64,000 nt of DNA from Olsenella profusa DSM 13989 (GTDB lineage: Bacteria > Actinomycetota > Coriobacteriia > Coriobacteriales > Atopobiaceae): NCBI RefSeq assembly GCF_030811115.1, contig NZ_JAUSQK010000001.1, forward strand, positions 1,054,001 to 1,118,000, in the 5' to 3' direction. A model generated the notes under the pieces. That model saw only the letters and a list, made by a program, of their open reading frames with translations. It had not been told where the DNA came from and searched no databases. Positions 23,433 through 32,814 of the stretch are shown here, piece by piece; the first letter of the stretch is position 1; every line of letters begins with the position of its first letter. A program made the position numbers and the translations under genes.

Positions 23433-24962
23433 TCCCTGTCGCACGATGGGCGCCAGGCCCTCGAGCACCTCGCCAAACTGCTGCACGACTTCCAGCGTGC
23501 CGATGTACTCGTCATGCTCGTCATAGACGGCGTGATACACCACGCGCACGGGGTTCTGTGGGTTGGGGATCCAGCGTTCCACGTGGTCGGTCTCGTGCGC
23601 GCGAAAGCTGGCGAGCATCTCCTCGATCATGGGCTTGACCAGGGGAGGATGGCAGCTCCACACCTCGCGGTCGATGCAGGCGAGCGGCCGGTCGAACACG
23701 TGGCCCTCGTTGGAGAAGAAGCGCGTGCGCTCGTCGGCATCGATGAACGTGAGGTCAACAGGCAGCAGCTTGAGGACGGCCACCAGCTCCCCCACGGAGA
23801 CGCTGCCGGTGGGGAGTCTCACGCGCCCATCCTGCACCTCGAGCCCCGGGTTCTCGGGCTTGGGCTGCAGGCCCATCCAGACCTCCGCGTCGAGCCACGT
23901 GGGCGCACCGTCGCAGAAGGCCCAGCCAAAGCCGGCAAGGTCACGATAGCAGGCGTACCAATCCTCGCGCGAGAAGTGTTCGAGGGCCAGCGGCAGGAGG
24001 ATGTTCTCCTCCTTGTACCGCATCTCGCGGATGCGGGTGAGAAGCGCCGTCACGCGCATTGCGTCCGCGGCGGAGAGGGTCTCGTGCCCTGGCGAACCCA
24101 GCTCATGGGCGAGGGCACTGCGTTCGCGTAGGATCTCGTCATCCACGCCCCACATCACGTTGGAGGGGCCGTCGAAGCCGTAGCTGTCGAGCAGGGGCAT
24201 GAGCAGCTGCTCCTTCTTGCCATAGTGCCTCTTGAGGGAGCGGATCCGCTCCAGCCCCACGAGTACGGGGGAGGTATCCGCACCCTCGCTCACCTGGGAT
24301 CCCAGGGCATCGAGCTCCTTCGTGAGCCCCTCGTTCTCCAGCCTCAGGACCGATGCGGGATGCCCCGCGGGCAGGCCGTCCTCCGCATGGGTGGTGAGCA
24401 CGGTGCAGCTTGCCTCGTCCTCCACCTCGGCCGCGGTCATGCCGTGGAAGAGCGCGGAGTGCACGTCGCACAGGCGCTGGACCTCGCGTACGGGCATGCC
24501 GTCGCGCATGAGCCTCTGCTCCGCCTCGGCAATCTCCGCCGCCGAGACGCTGGAGAAGTCGCGCACGAAGTCGCGGCGCACCTCCTCGAGGGGCTCGCCG
24601 TCCGAGAGGCGGCGCACCATGGCGGCAAGCTCGGCCTGACGCGCCTCCTGGGGCGAGGTCGGCGCCTTGGCTGCGATGCGCTGGCTGGCGCCCGTGGGCT
24701 CGCGGTCGGGTGTCCCGCCGGCGTCCTCGCCCGCTCCCACGACGGTGAGACCCGCCTCGCGGAAGGCCCTGACCATGTCGGCCACGTCCACGCCCTTGAC
24801 GTCCGCACCCTTGCGTGGGGTCATGACGCGCCCGGCCGTCTGCATCATGGCGGGGTTCGTGATCTCTCCAAAGCCCAGCGTTACCATGACGTTGACGAAG
24901 CGGGGACAGGCGTTTGCGTTCTCCAGGACCGTGCGGTCGAGGTCGACGGTGCTCTCGTCCAT
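23430..24962 (-). CDS. DUF438 protein with DUF1858, hemerythrin-like and PAS regions
   Basis: The 510-residue protein reads as an N-terminal DUF1858 segment (about 1-65, ANACPRFVNVMVTLGFGEI), a DUF438 section (about 105-175), a hemerythrin-like helical bundle with several histidines (about 180-345, HSALFHG, LKRHYGKKEQLLMPLL and YKEENILLPLALEHF) and a C-terminal PAS-like domain (about 400-505). Such proteins are proposed to sense oxygen, nitric oxide or heme in anaerobes; the exact role is unknown. ATG at 24962 has GAAGGGAAGG upstream. An IS1634-type element sits 175 bp upstream and has duplicated this gene's start region. Confidence 0.82.
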   Translation of the reverse strand: MDESTVDLDRTVLENANACPRFVNVMVTLGFGEITNPAMMQTAGRVMTPRKGADVKGVDVADMVRAFREAGLTVVGAGEDAGGTPDREPTGASQRIAAKAPTSPQEARQAELAAMVRRLSDGEPLEEVRRDFVRDFSSVSAAEIAEAEQRLMRDGMPVREVQRLCDVHSALFHGMTAAEVEDEASCTVLTTHAEDGLPAGHPASVLRLENEGLTKELDALGSQVSEGADTSPVLVGLERIRSLKRHYGKKEQLLMPLLDSYGFDGPSNVMWGVDDEILRERSALAHELGSPGHETLSAADAMRVTALLTRIREMRYKEENILLPLALEHFSREDWYACYRDLAGFGWAFCDGAPTWLDAEVWMGLQPKPENPGLEVQDGRVRLPTGSVSVGELVAVLKLLPVDLTFIDADERTRFFSNEGHVFDRPLACIDREVWSCHPPLVKPMIEEMLASFRAHETDHVERWIPNPQNPVRVVYHAVYDEHDEYIGTLEVVQQFGEVLEGLAPIVRQG

Positions 24963-25137
24963 GGCGGCCTTCCCTTCAAGTGTTAGTTTTCTTTTACTTG
25001 AAGCAAGGGTAGCGGCTTTCTGAAGGCTCATATGTCGCAATTCCAACGCGCGTGCCATCAGTGACGAGTCGCTCTTCAACATGCAGACTTCGCGAAGGAG
25101 GCAAATGCCTCCGCCTCGCGCAGGTCCTGTTGTATCC
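24813..25137. repeat. 325-bp direct repeat, copy 1 (IS target duplication)
   Basis: This stretch covers the first 50 codons of the DUF438 gene and 175 bp upstream. It reappears at 27165-27489 at a constant offset of 2352 bp with no difference that I could see. The two copies bracket the IS element exactly, as a long target-site duplication. Confidence 0.85.
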
Positions 25138-27164
25138 CCGTCTTTGACACTTAACCCTACATAACTCGCACATAAGGGCTGGTAGAGATAGCTATCTGCT
25201 GTCTCTGCCGGCCCTCTTCCTTGTGGTAATGGACGCCTTCTGGTGGGTCTTCTTCAAGATCCTCCTCATCTGGCTCTGCGGCACGATCTCGAAGTCGGTG
25301 CGGAATCCGAAGGCCTCATGCAGGGCATCGGTTATCTCTGTGCGCACGTAGAGGGGGCGGTATCCCTCGCCCTTGACCTCTTCCATGCGCATGTTCCTCA
25401 GGGTGTCTGCGATCTCAGGACAGGTCCAGAGGCACCCGAGCCTCTTCTCGAGGATCCGGTAGATGAGAAGCGCCAGGAAGCAGGTGAGGAAGTGGGCCTC
25501 GATGCGGTCCCTGCGCGAGAGGAAGACGGGACGGGCCCTGAACTCGCCCTTCATGATGCGAAAGCACTCCTCGACCTGCCAGCGTCCGGCGGCAACCTTT
25601 ACGATGCCCAGGACATCCTCGTCGTCGAGCGAGGTAGCCAGGCCGTAGAGGCCGTCCCAGGAGGCTTCCTCCTCGACCTTCCCGTCGTCGACGGAGAGGA
25701 TGCGCTCCTCGGCGACCTCGCCCTCCTCGGTCACGGGGGTGGAGGAGACGAAGCGCATGGGGTCCTTGGGCCCCTTGCGGTGCCTCTTGGCCGTCCCGTC
25801 CTCGCAGGCCCTGCGCGCCCGCTCCACCTGCGCCTTCCTGATGGAGCTCTGGTAGGCGCGGTACCTGAGGGAGAAGGTGACGATCAGGTTCTGCCCCAGC
25901 TCCTCGCCGGTCGCAGGGTCCTTCAGGGACGTCCACATCGTCTTGTAGAAGGTCCTGGCGAAGAGGGCCCGGCGCGTCTTCTCGGGCGTGAGGGGGTCGT
26001 CTGCCGCCTTCCGGACCTGGTCGAGGTCGAACGTGCCCGCCTCGCCTGCGCACGACCAGCCCTTGGGGCCGCGCACCCAGTCCCTGACCTCCTTCCTCTG
26101 GCCCCTGAGGGAGACCGTGGTGACGAACTGGAGGCTGCCCCTGCTGTTGTGGGCGCGGTTGGCGGCGCTCGAGAGACCGGCGTCCGTGCAGACGACGAGC
26201 TTCGAGAGGCCGAACTCGCCTTCGAGCCTCTCTTCCAGAGGGATGAGGGTGGGCTGCTCGGACTCGTTGCCTGGGTAGAGGTCGAAGGCCACGGGAAGCC
26301 CGTCTTTGTCCATCATGAGCCCCATGCCCACGATCGGGTTGGGCCGGTGCTCCTTGGAGGGGCCGTACCTTCTGAAGCCGTCTTCCTCTGTGATCTCGAA
26401 GTAGTAGTTCGTGCAGTCGTAGAAGAGCGTCTGGCAGCGCCTTCTCGCCAGGGCCTTGCTCCGCTCGAAGGCTCTCCTCTGTATGAGCCCAGAGTTCTCG
26501 GCGAGTACGGAGAGCGCCCGGTAGATGTGGTGGCTATCGAAGGCGGGCCCCTCCATCAGCTCCTGGGAGAACTCATGGGTCGCCCGCTTGGACGAGGGCT
26601 CGAGGATGCGTCCGTACACGAGCCTGGACAGGACCGAGTCGAGGTCGTAGTCCGCCTTGCTGCGTGAGGCGATGTCTCGGCAGATCTCGGGCAGGCCGAG
26701 TGCGGAGTAGATGTCCTGCAGGAAGAGGTAGCCGCAGTTGAACGTATGCCGCGCGCCTGCCCCTATCTGCCTTGTGGGGTCATACGACACCGTGACCTTG
26801 CGGGTGAGCTCGCGCTCCTCGAGGGTCATCCTCTTGGCCTCTTCTTTGGCCCAGCTCATCACATCTGTGCCTGGAGGAAGCATCTCCTCGAGCTCGGACC
26901 TGGTCCCCAGCCTTCTCGCGATCTTGGAGGTGGGCTTGCCCGTCTCCCTGTCACGGTAGGTCTTGGCTATGTAGAAGGTCTCGGCTGTCTTGGTCCTCGT
27001 CACCTGGACTTTCATGACCATCACCTATCTACATGCAACTGCTACCAGATACCACAATATATAGTACCACAACCTGAGCATAGGAAAGCCGGGAATCCCC
27101 AGGCAGAACTGGAAATTCCCGGCATATGTGAGCTCTGAATCTAGTGGCTAAGTGTTAAAGTCCC
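25138..27164 (-). mobile_element. IS1634-type insertion sequence, about 2.03 kb
   Basis: The element between the two 325-bp direct repeats carries one transposase gene. Its ends are imperfect inverted repeats: GTCTTTGACACTTAACCCTA on the left and GACTTTAACACTTAGCCACTA on the complemented right end. IS1634 elements are known to generate long, variable target duplications, which fits the 325-bp repeats seen here. Confidence 0.85.
25192..27015 (-). CDS. IS1634 family transposase
   Basis: The 607-residue DDE transposase has a basic N-terminus (VQVTRTKTAETFYIAKTYRD), and catalytic acids are visible in YDCTNYYFEI, in VCTDAGLSSAANR and in WQVEECFRIMKGEF, the order expected for IS4-superfamily/IS1634 enzymes. 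The frame is intact and of full length, so the element may be active. The start is taken as the ATG at 27015, which has AGGTGA upstream; two further in-frame starts lie within 9 bases. It is transcribed towards the DUF438 gene. Confidence 0.92.
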   Translation of the reverse strand: MKVQVTRTKTAETFYIAKTYRDRETGKPTSKIARRLGTRSELEEMLPPGTDVMSWAKEEAKRMTLEERELTRKVTVSYDPTRQIGAGARHTFNCGYLFLQDIYSALGLPEICRDIASRSKADYDLDSVLSRLVYGRILEPSSKRATHEFSQELMEGPAFDSHHIYRALSVLAENSGLIQRRAFERSKALARRRCQTLFYDCTNYYFEITEEDGFRRYGPSKEHRPNPIVGMGLMMDKDGLPVAFDLYPGNESEQPTLIPLEERLEGEFGLSKLVVCTDAGLSSAANRAHNSRGSLQFVTTVSLRGQRKEVRDWVRGPKGWSCAGEAGTFDLDQVRKAADDPLTPEKTRRALFARTFYKTMWTSLKDPATGEELGQNLIVTFSLRYRAYQSSIRKAQVERARRACEDGTAKRHRKGPKDPMRFVSSTPVTEEGEVAEERILSVDDGKVEEEASWDGLYGLATSLDDEDVLGIVKVAAGRWQVEECFRIMKGEFRARPVFLSRRDRIEAHFLTCFLALLIYRILEKRLGCLWTCPEIADTLRNMRMEEVKGEGYRPLYVRTEITDALHEAFGFRTDFEIVPQSQMRRILKKTHQKASITTRKRAGRDSR

Positions 27165-27314
27165 GCGTGGGGTCATGACGCGCCCGGCCGTCTGCATCAT
27201 GGCGGGGTTCGTGATCTCTCCAAAGCCCAGCGTTACCATGACGTTGACGAAGCGGGGACAGGCGTTTGCGTTCTCCAGGACCGTGCGGTCGAGGTCGACG
27301 GTGCTCTCGTCCAT
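27165..27314 (-). pseudogene. Duplicated 5' fragment of the DUF438 gene
   Basis: This is an identical copy of the first 50 codons of the DUF438 gene (start codon at 27314), truncated by the IS end at 27165. The frame continues a few codons into the IS before stopping, so at most a short non-functional peptide is made. It represents the pre-insertion location of the gene's promoter side. Confidence 0.8.
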
Positions 27315-27489
27315 GGCGGCCTTCCCTTCAAGTGTTAGTTTTCTTTTACTTGAAGCAAGGGTAGCGGCTTTCTGAAGGCTCATATGTCGCAATTCCAACG
27401 CGCGTGCCATCAGTGACGAGTCGCTCTTCAACATGCAGACTTCGCGAAGGAGGCAAATGCCTCCGCCTCGCGCAGGTCCTGTTGTATCC
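27165..27489. repeat. 325-bp direct repeat, copy 2 (IS target duplication)
   Basis: This is the second copy of the sequence at 24813-25137. Its right end (GTTGTATCC) is followed by another TGTTGTAT, so the original locus had a short tandem repeat beside the insertion point. Confidence 0.85.
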
Positions 27490-27500
27490 TGTTGTATACT
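27482..27500 (+). promoter_or_regulatory. Candidate promoter of rplM-rpsI
   Basis: A TATACT -10 box at 27495-27500 lies about 100 bp before the L13 start, at the edge of the duplicated region. No good -35 is present at the usual distance. The leader 27501-27598 has no ORF. Confidence 0.35.
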
Positions 27501-27598
27501 GCTAAGGCTTTTCCACTGAGCCCCGTACCCTCATCGGAAAAGGCAACGGTGGCTCGTCCAGGGGCCATCGCATCGGAAGTGTTCGTAGGAGGAGTCAC

Positions 27599-28042
27599 GT
27601 GACTACTAAGTCGACTCAGTACGCCAAGAAGGGCGAGGTCGAGCGCAACTGGGTGCTCATCGACGCCGACGGTGCCACCCTCGGTCGCCTCGCAACCCAG
27701 GCCGCCATGATCCTTCGTGGCAAGAACAAGCCCCAGTACACCCCCAACGCCGACACGGGCGACTTCGTGGTCGTCATCAATGCCGACAAGGTGCAGCTTA
27801 CGGGTACCAAGGCCGAGCACAAGAGCTACTGGCGCTACTCCGGCTGGCTCGGTGGCCTCAAGACCGAGTCCTTCAAGGAGGCCATGGCCAAGCATCCCGA
27901 GCGCGTCATCGAGCACGCCGTCAAGGGCATGCTCCCCAAGACCACGCTGGGCCGCAAGCAGGGCATGAAGCTTAAGGTCTATGCCGGCCCCGAGCATCCC
28001 CACACCGCTCAGAACCCCACCAAGATCGATCTGGAGGCGTAA
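27599..28042 (+). CDS. rplM: 50S ribosomal protein L13
   Basis: The 147-residue protein is L13 of the large ribosomal subunit: [16 protein letters not shown] near the N-terminus, a central [16 protein letters not shown] and [13 protein letters not shown] near residue 115. The start is GTG at 27599 with TAGGAGGAG upstream. It is followed after 3 bp by rpsI, the usual order. The IS element and duplication end about 100 bp upstream but leave the gene and its presumed promoter intact. Confidence 0.97.
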   Translation: MTTKSTQYAKKGEVERNWVLIDADGATLGRLATQAAMILRGKNKPQYTPNADTGDFVVVINADKVQLTGTKAEHKSYWRYSGWLGGLKTESFKEAMAKHPERVIEHAVKGMLPKTTLGRKQGMKLKVYAGPEHPHTAQNPTKIDLEA

Positions 28043-28045
28043 CCG

Positions 28046-28441
<396 letters not shown>

Positions 28442-28465
28442 GGCGTGCGACAGAGTGCACCTGTG

Positions 28466-28492
28466 GGGGAGTCGCTTCGGCGGCTCCCCTTT
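28466..28492 (+). terminator. Terminator of rplM-rpsI
   Basis: GGGGAGTCGC pairs with GCGGCTCCCC around a TTCG tetraloop and is followed by TTT. A classic rho-independent layout. Confidence 0.8.
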
Positions 28493-28525
28493 CATCGCAT
28501 GATAAGAGTATCGTTAATCAGATAA

Positions 28526-29188
28526 TTAGCAAAGCAGAGCCACTTGCCTAAGCTGGTCAATCGCATCTGCACGATTGTCGGCCCCCATGACCGAACGTCC
28601 CGCAACCAGTATGTCGGCTCCAGCCTCTACACAAGCGCGGGCGTTTGAGGTATCAATTCCCCCATCGACCTCTAGAAGCGGACTGACATTATTCCTTTTG
28701 CATAGGTCGGATAATTCCTGAAGCTTGTAGAAAGTATGAGGAATGAATCGTTGATTGGGCTTTCCGGGATTGACGGCGAGCACGAGTATGAGGTCAATCT
28801 CTTGGATGATGGACTCAAGCCAAGAGACTGGCGTACCCGGATTGAGTGCGACACCCGCTTTCTTTCCACAGGAATGTATGTTGTCCACTATGCTTTGCCA
28901 ATGTCGTGTTGCCTCTAAGTGAAACGTGACCGAGTTCGCGCCGGCCTCGATGACGCTGCGACACATGCGTTCTGGCTGTTCGACCATGAGGTGCACATCA
29001 ATGGGAAGAGTGGTGCTGGATGCTACGGAGCGAAGGATGGGCTGTCCAAATGAGATGCTATCAACGAAGTGGCCATCCATAATATCAAGGTGTATCAGAT
29101 CAGCACTTCCTAAACTTTCGAGTTCCTGTTTCAGGACAGAAAAGTCCGCGGACAGTATGGATGGAGCTATAGAGCAGGGATTCTTCAT
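28526..29188 (-). CDS. Ribulose-phosphate 3-epimerase family protein
   Basis: The 220-residue TIM-barrel protein has the family landmarks APSILSADF, IHLDIMDGHFV, DVHLMVEQP, a central NPGTPVSWL and the C-terminal EVDGGID, with the expected metal-binding His and Asp residues. It interconverts D-ribulose 5-phosphate and D-xylulose 5-phosphate, or a related ketose phosphate such as allulose 6-phosphate. It is the last gene of the PTS operon. The coding DNA is AT-richer than the chromosome average here, so it is probably an accessory copy dedicated to the imported sugar. Confidence 0.88.
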   Translation of the reverse strand: MKNPCSIAPSILSADFSVLKQELESLGSADLIHLDIMDGHFVDSISFGQPILRSVASSTTLPIDVHLMVEQPERMCRSVIEAGANSVTFHLEATRHWQSIVDNIHSCGKKAGVALNPGTPVSWLESIIQEIDLILVLAVNPGKPNQRFIPHTFYKLQELSDLCKRNNVSPLLEVDGGIDTSNARACVEAGADILVAGRSVMGADNRADAIDQLRQVALLC

Positions 29189-29218
29189 GATTGCTTTCGC
29201 ATTCCTTATCAGGTGAAA

Positions 29219-29262
29219 CGCAAGCTTGGGACCGATTATGGGCCGAAGTCTCCAAGCTTGCG
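29219..29262. promoter_or_regulatory. Perfect 11-bp inverted repeat between the epimerase and SIS genes
   Basis: CGCAAGCTTGG (29219-29229) and CCAAGCTTGCG (29252-29262) flank a 22-nt loop. It could be an mRNA-processing stem, an attenuator or an operator within the operon. Confidence 0.4.
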
Positions 29263-29303
29263 CATACTTTGAGTCCGTTTTGTCTAACGCATGCTATTGA
29301 TAG

Positions 29304-29900
29304 CTATGCATGCCCAGCCGCTAGTCGCGCACCCACATCCCCACTGGGGTGGTTTATGAGGAACTGTTCACGCGAATAGTGATTTTCTTGCATGATATTG
29401 ATAGCTATCGCATCGAAGACGGACATGGTGGCAAGGGTGCTGGCCGTTGCCAGCATGTTGTACGTATCTGGCTCTCGATCTATTTGTACCTCAAGGAACA
29501 AATCCGCAGCTTCACTGATTGGAGAGTGTGCGGCTTCTCCAACGCTAACGATAGTAGTCTGCTTTTTCTGGAGGTTGGGAATGAAACTTAGGAGCTCCTG
29601 GGTGACCCCTCCTTTCGAGAGGAAAATGACGATGTCTCCCTTATGAACAGCGCCCAAACCACCATGAACGGCATCACTTGGCTCTAAAAAGAAGGCCCGC
29701 ACGCCAATTACCTGTAAGGTGTGGATAGCCTTTCGCGCGGCTACGGCAGAGGTACCACAGCCAGTGAAAAACACATTGCCCCTACAGGAGCTAATCATGT
29801 CGGACAGCTTCACTAGCTCATCTAGGTGGACCTTCTCTGAGAGCTTGATGAGCTCTTCCCCCTCGGCACGAATGACGGACCGTAGCGTATCGGCACTCAT
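29304..29900 (-). CDS. SIS-domain sugar-phosphate isomerase (KpsF/GutQ-like)
   Basis: The 198-residue protein is a single SIS domain resembling the catalytic half of D-arabinose-5-phosphate isomerases: FFTGCGTSAVAARK, FFLEPSDAVHGGLGAV, FLSKGGVTQEL and the C-terminal HPSGDVGARL. The CBS pair present in KpsF is absent. The likely reaction is an aldose-ketose phosphate isomerisation giving ribulose 5-phosphate for the neighbouring epimerase; this coupling is inferred. The ATG at 29900 lies 5 bp after the YjbQ stop, with GGAGG upstream at long spacing. Confidence 0.82.
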   Translation of the reverse strand: MSADTLRSVIRAEGEELIKLSEKVHLDELVKLSDMISSCRGNVFFTGCGTSAVAARKAIHTLQVIGVRAFFLEPSDAVHGGLGAVHKGDIVIFLSKGGVTQELLSFIPNLQKKQTTIVSVGEAAHSPISEAADLFLEVQIDREPDTYNMLATASTLATMSVFDAIAINIMQENHYSREQFLINHPSGDVGARLAAGHA

Positions 29901-29905
29901 CAGAA

Positions 29906-30424
29906 TCAGTCCTCCGTTCCTATGATGACGATATTGCAATGACGATTGCGCTCTCGCGTTTGGTCGAAGTCTACGAAGTAAATCGATCCCACTGCTCCAA
30001 TCAGAAGCTCCTTGTCCTTAATGGGAAAGGTCTCACTTGCTCCGAACAGGTCACTGCGCAGGTGCCCATCAGTGTTCAGCATGGTCCATGCCTGTGCGGG
30101 GTAGTCGGGATCCTTTTTTGTCATCCCATAGGCTATGTGTTTGGGGCCCGGACTATGGTATTGGTTCTCGGTCGTCTGTCGTGGGGCAATTCTGTCCAGC
30201 ATCTGATCGAGATCAACATGAAGGTATTCGTCACCATAGTAGTTGCGATCATGCATGAACTCATCAAAGTAGACTGAGCAGGTCGTATGGGCAGACGCAA
30301 TAGTACATATACCGTTTCGAACAGCGCTCTCAGCTACAATGCCCCTGACGTTCTCGGTGATGTTGTGGTATGAGGGACGTCCACTGACGGTATGCAAATC
30401 TATCCTTGCATGATGGACAATCAT
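29906..30424 (-). CDS. YjbQ/UPF0047 family protein
   Basis: The 172-residue protein belongs to the YjbQ (UPF0047) family: conserved HTTCSV near residue 45 followed by a DE pair, EYLHVDLDQML, then GPKHIAYGMT and a C-terminal section with DQTRERN. E. coli YjbQ shows weak thiamine-phosphate synthase activity, but the physiological role is not known. Its place between PTS EIIB and a sugar-phosphate isomerase suggests a role in metabolism of the imported compound. It follows the EIIB stop by 8 bp. Confidence 0.85.
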   Translation of the reverse strand: MIVHHARIDLHTVSGRPSYHNITENVRGIVAESAVRNGICTIASAHTTCSVYFDEFMHDRNYYGDEYLHVDLDQMLDRIAPRQTTENQYHSPGPKHIAYGMTKKDPDYPAQAWTMLNTDGHLRSDLFGASETFPIKDKELLIGAVGSIYFVDFDQTRERNRHCNIVIIGTED

Positions 30425-30432
30425 CTCGTCAC

Positions 30433-30723
30433 CTACAAGTTAAGTTGTTCTTTAATCTGATCAAAGACGACGTTGGCTCCAACGCCTGTAAGGATGGCGA
30501 GACCATTTATGACCTTGTCCTGGATGTAGCTCGGAACCTGTGTCGTCGTAAGGACGGCGTCGTAGTGACCATCTTGGATGTTGTCGATTTCTGAGGCTAC
30601 GGCGGACTGTCTGATTTCTACAGTATTGCGTAGTCCTTCGCTATCTAACCACTGCTCCACTTTGTTTCTGACAATTGTCGAGGTCGCATGGCCAGCACCA
30701 CACATAATCAAAAGCTTTTTCAT
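30433..30723 (-). CDS. PTS EIIB component, galactitol type
   Basis: The 96-residue protein is a stand-alone EIIB of the Gat type. The P-loop-like CGAGHATST at residues 8-16 contains the phosphorylated cysteine (Cys8). It receives phosphate from EIIA and passes it to the sugar bound to EIIC. It is encoded between EIIC (upstream) and YjbQ in the same operon. Confidence 0.9.
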   Translation of the reverse strand: MKKLLIMCGAGHATSTIVRNKVEQWLDSEGLRNTVEIRQSAVASEIDNIQDGHYDAVLTTTQVPSYIQDKVINGLAILTGVGANVVFDQIKEQLNL

Positions 30724-30773
30724 GTTCTTATGCCCCTTGAGTTATGCTGCACGATGGGTATGGATGTGATCTT

Positions 30774-32102
30774 CTAAGCTTGGTTCCATTTCTTGATGCG
30801 GTTCATGTAGAACAGGATTCCGAGTAAGATTACGGTGAGTATGCCAACGCCTGCGTACCCAAAGAACTGCGCTGACCCCAGAGTTATAACGTTGGGCCAA
30901 AGGCCTGCGGTTACAAATGAAACGATGCTTCCTCCTGCATCGTAACCGGCAATCTGGTAGGCACTGGTGAAGGCGGGAGCAATCCATGTGGAGAGATAGA
31001 GCATGGTAACAACGTAGACCGCACTGCCAAGCACGGAACGAATGATGTCTCCCCGATATGCGGCAACGGTAAGACAGAGTGCATAGACAAGCATGGGAAG
31101 ATCGCCGAGAGGCAAGACCTTGTTTCCAGGGAGAATAACTGCAAGGAGCAAGGTAACAGGAATCATGAGGAGAGAGACGGCAAGGACGGCAGGATTACCA
31201 ACAGTAAGAGCCGCATCCATGCCAATGTTGAGCGTCTTACCATGTAGATGCTTTGAGGTGAATTCTTGGGTTGCGCCTGCAATTGGAGTGAGGCCTTCCA
31301 TGAACATCGCGATCATCTTGGGAAGCAATGCCAAGACCGCTGCCGTCTCCATGCCTAGCTGACAGATGTGACCGAACTCGAAACCGGCGAGAACGCCCAT
31401 GACAATGCCAATGATGAACCCAATGATGATGGGATTGCCAAAGAAACCAAACTTCTTCTGAATAGTTTCTGGATCGATTTCAGTCCTCTTGAAGAAGGGA
31501 ATATGATCGAAGAGCCAGTTGATAGGAGTTGCAAGGACGAGACCGGAGAGGGCCATCACATGCGTGATGGATATACCTGGTAGGTTGAAAAATTCACTAA
31601 CCTTGGGTTGGAACGCATCGGCAAGAATGAGCTCAATGAGGAAGAATGGAACCATAACGAGAATGGCGAGCAAGTAATCACCCGTCACGCCCCAAGTCAT
31701 GATACCGACGAATGCCGATTGCCAGAGGTTCCAGATATCAACGTTAAGGGTTTTGGTGAGCCCCGTGAAAATAAGTACGAGGTTGATGAAGATGGCGATA
31801 GGAATGATGATGATTCCCAAGGTAGTCGAGAAGGCGAGTGGACCACCTATACCGTTCCCCACATCCAGAATGCTTAGGGAGAGGCCAAAGTTGGAGACCA
31901 TGGCCTGAACGGCGGGCTCCAAGGCGGTGGATAGGATACTGATGATGGCATTGGTGCCAATCATACCGATGCCTACGGTCAGTCCCGCGAGAATGGCCTT
32001 GGTAGGCCTAAGCTGGACTATCAAACCAAGTATGATAATGACGATGGGAATAAGGACGATGCCGCCCAGGCTGGTAACGAAATTAAGTGCCAATTGAAGC
32101 AT
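30774..32102 (-). CDS. PTS EIIC component, galactitol (GatC) type
   Basis: The 442-residue integral membrane permease has about ten or more hydrophobic segments and the GatC-type features: LRPTKAILAGLTVGIGMIG, GDYLLAILVMVPFF, the central FEFGHICQLGMETA and the C-terminal YMNRIKKWNQA. It translocates and, with EIIB, phosphorylates the substrate, probably a pentitol or related sugar. The ATG at 32102 is preferred over the upstream TTG; GGAAGG lies about 10 bases before it. The EIIB gene follows after 50 bp. Confidence 0.9.
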   Translation of the reverse strand: MLQLALNFVTSLGGIVLIPIVIIILGLIVQLRPTKAILAGLTVGIGMIGTNAIISILSTALEPAVQAMVSNFGLSLSILDVGNGIGGPLAFSTTLGIIIIPIAIFINLVLIFTGLTKTLNVDIWNLWQSAFVGIMTWGVTGDYLLAILVMVPFFLIELILADAFQPKVSEFFNLPGISITHVMALSGLVLATPINWLFDHIPFFKRTEIDPETIQKKFGFFGNPIIIGFIIGIVMGVLAGFEFGHICQLGMETAAVLALLPKMIAMFMEGLTPIAGATQEFTSKHLHGKTLNIGMDAALTVGNPAVLAVSLLMIPVTLLLAVILPGNKVLPLGDLPMLVYALCLTVAAYRGDIIRSVLGSAVYVVTMLYLSTWIAPAFTSAYQIAGYDAGGSIVSFVTAGLWPNVITLGSAQFFGYAGVGILTVILLGILFYMNRIKKWNQA

Positions 32103-32183
32103 TCCTGGACTTCCTTCCAAGCGTGTAAAGTGAATTTAGAATCGTGCACGTACGACGAAGTCTCTGGTGAATAAGCCTCCGAT

Positions 32184-32639
32184 TCAGCAAATATGGTTCT
32201 CCGTAAGAATTGCCTCTAGCATTTCCATGCTTGTGCAGGCCTGCAGACATTTCACAGCTTTCTGGTTGGAGAGCATGCCCACAAGGTCACCCAGTGCATC
32301 TGCTTGCTCATGCGGTTGGCTCATAGCGATAATGAAGACCAGGATCGCTTGCACAGCCTTATCTCTGTCGATCATGTATCGAAAGACAACAGGTTTCTTA
32401 AGCGAGACGAATGCAATCTGCGACTTGTTGACAAAACGAGAATCGGTATGCGGAATTGCCACGCCTGTATAACCGATTTCTAGCCCCGTAGGGTAGTCCT
32501 GTTCACGCTTCAGGATGTTTTCTTCGAAATCTGGCTTTACGTCACCTGCATCAAGCAACAATTGAGAGCCGATGTGTATGACATCCTGAGCATTACGAGC
32601 GGATGCATGAAAAGCTGCCAATTTATCATCGAAAAACAT
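32184..32639 (-). CDS. PTS EIIA component, fructose/mannitol (EIIA-2) type
   Basis: The 151-residue EIIA has the active-site histidine in GVAIPHTDS, which accepts phosphate from HPr. The fold pattern is that of EIIA-fructose/mannitol domains, as usual in GatA proteins. A strong AAGGAGGTG site precedes the ATG at 32639, which decides against the longer frame to 32879. It is the first gene of the six-gene minus-strand operon and diverges from the PRD regulator gene. Confidence 0.88.
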   Translation of the reverse strand: MFFDDKLAAFHASARNAQDVIHIGSQLLLDAGDVKPDFEENILKREQDYPTGLEIGYTGVAIPHTDSRFVNKSQIAFVSLKKPVVFRYMIDRDKAVQAILVFIIAMSQPHEQADALGDLVGMLSNQKAVKCLQACTSMEMLEAILTENHIC

Positions 32640-32814
32640 TGCGTACACCTCCTTCCAGAAGGACGTCTGCCCCTTATTTTTCTCATGAATTTCGTTAAAG
32701 AAAAAACGACGAGCCTTCCGCTGCGGAGGAAGTTCTTGATTTGAACTAGATGAATGGCTTTGAGTAAAGTACTCAAAAGAATGCCTGTGAATCATCTGAT
32801 ACGAGGTGTTGAAA

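Noticed and set aside
25243-26667. 474-codon plus-strand ORF opposite the transposase
   Set aside because: Antisense shadow of the transposase; low-complexity Leu/Glu/Gly composition.
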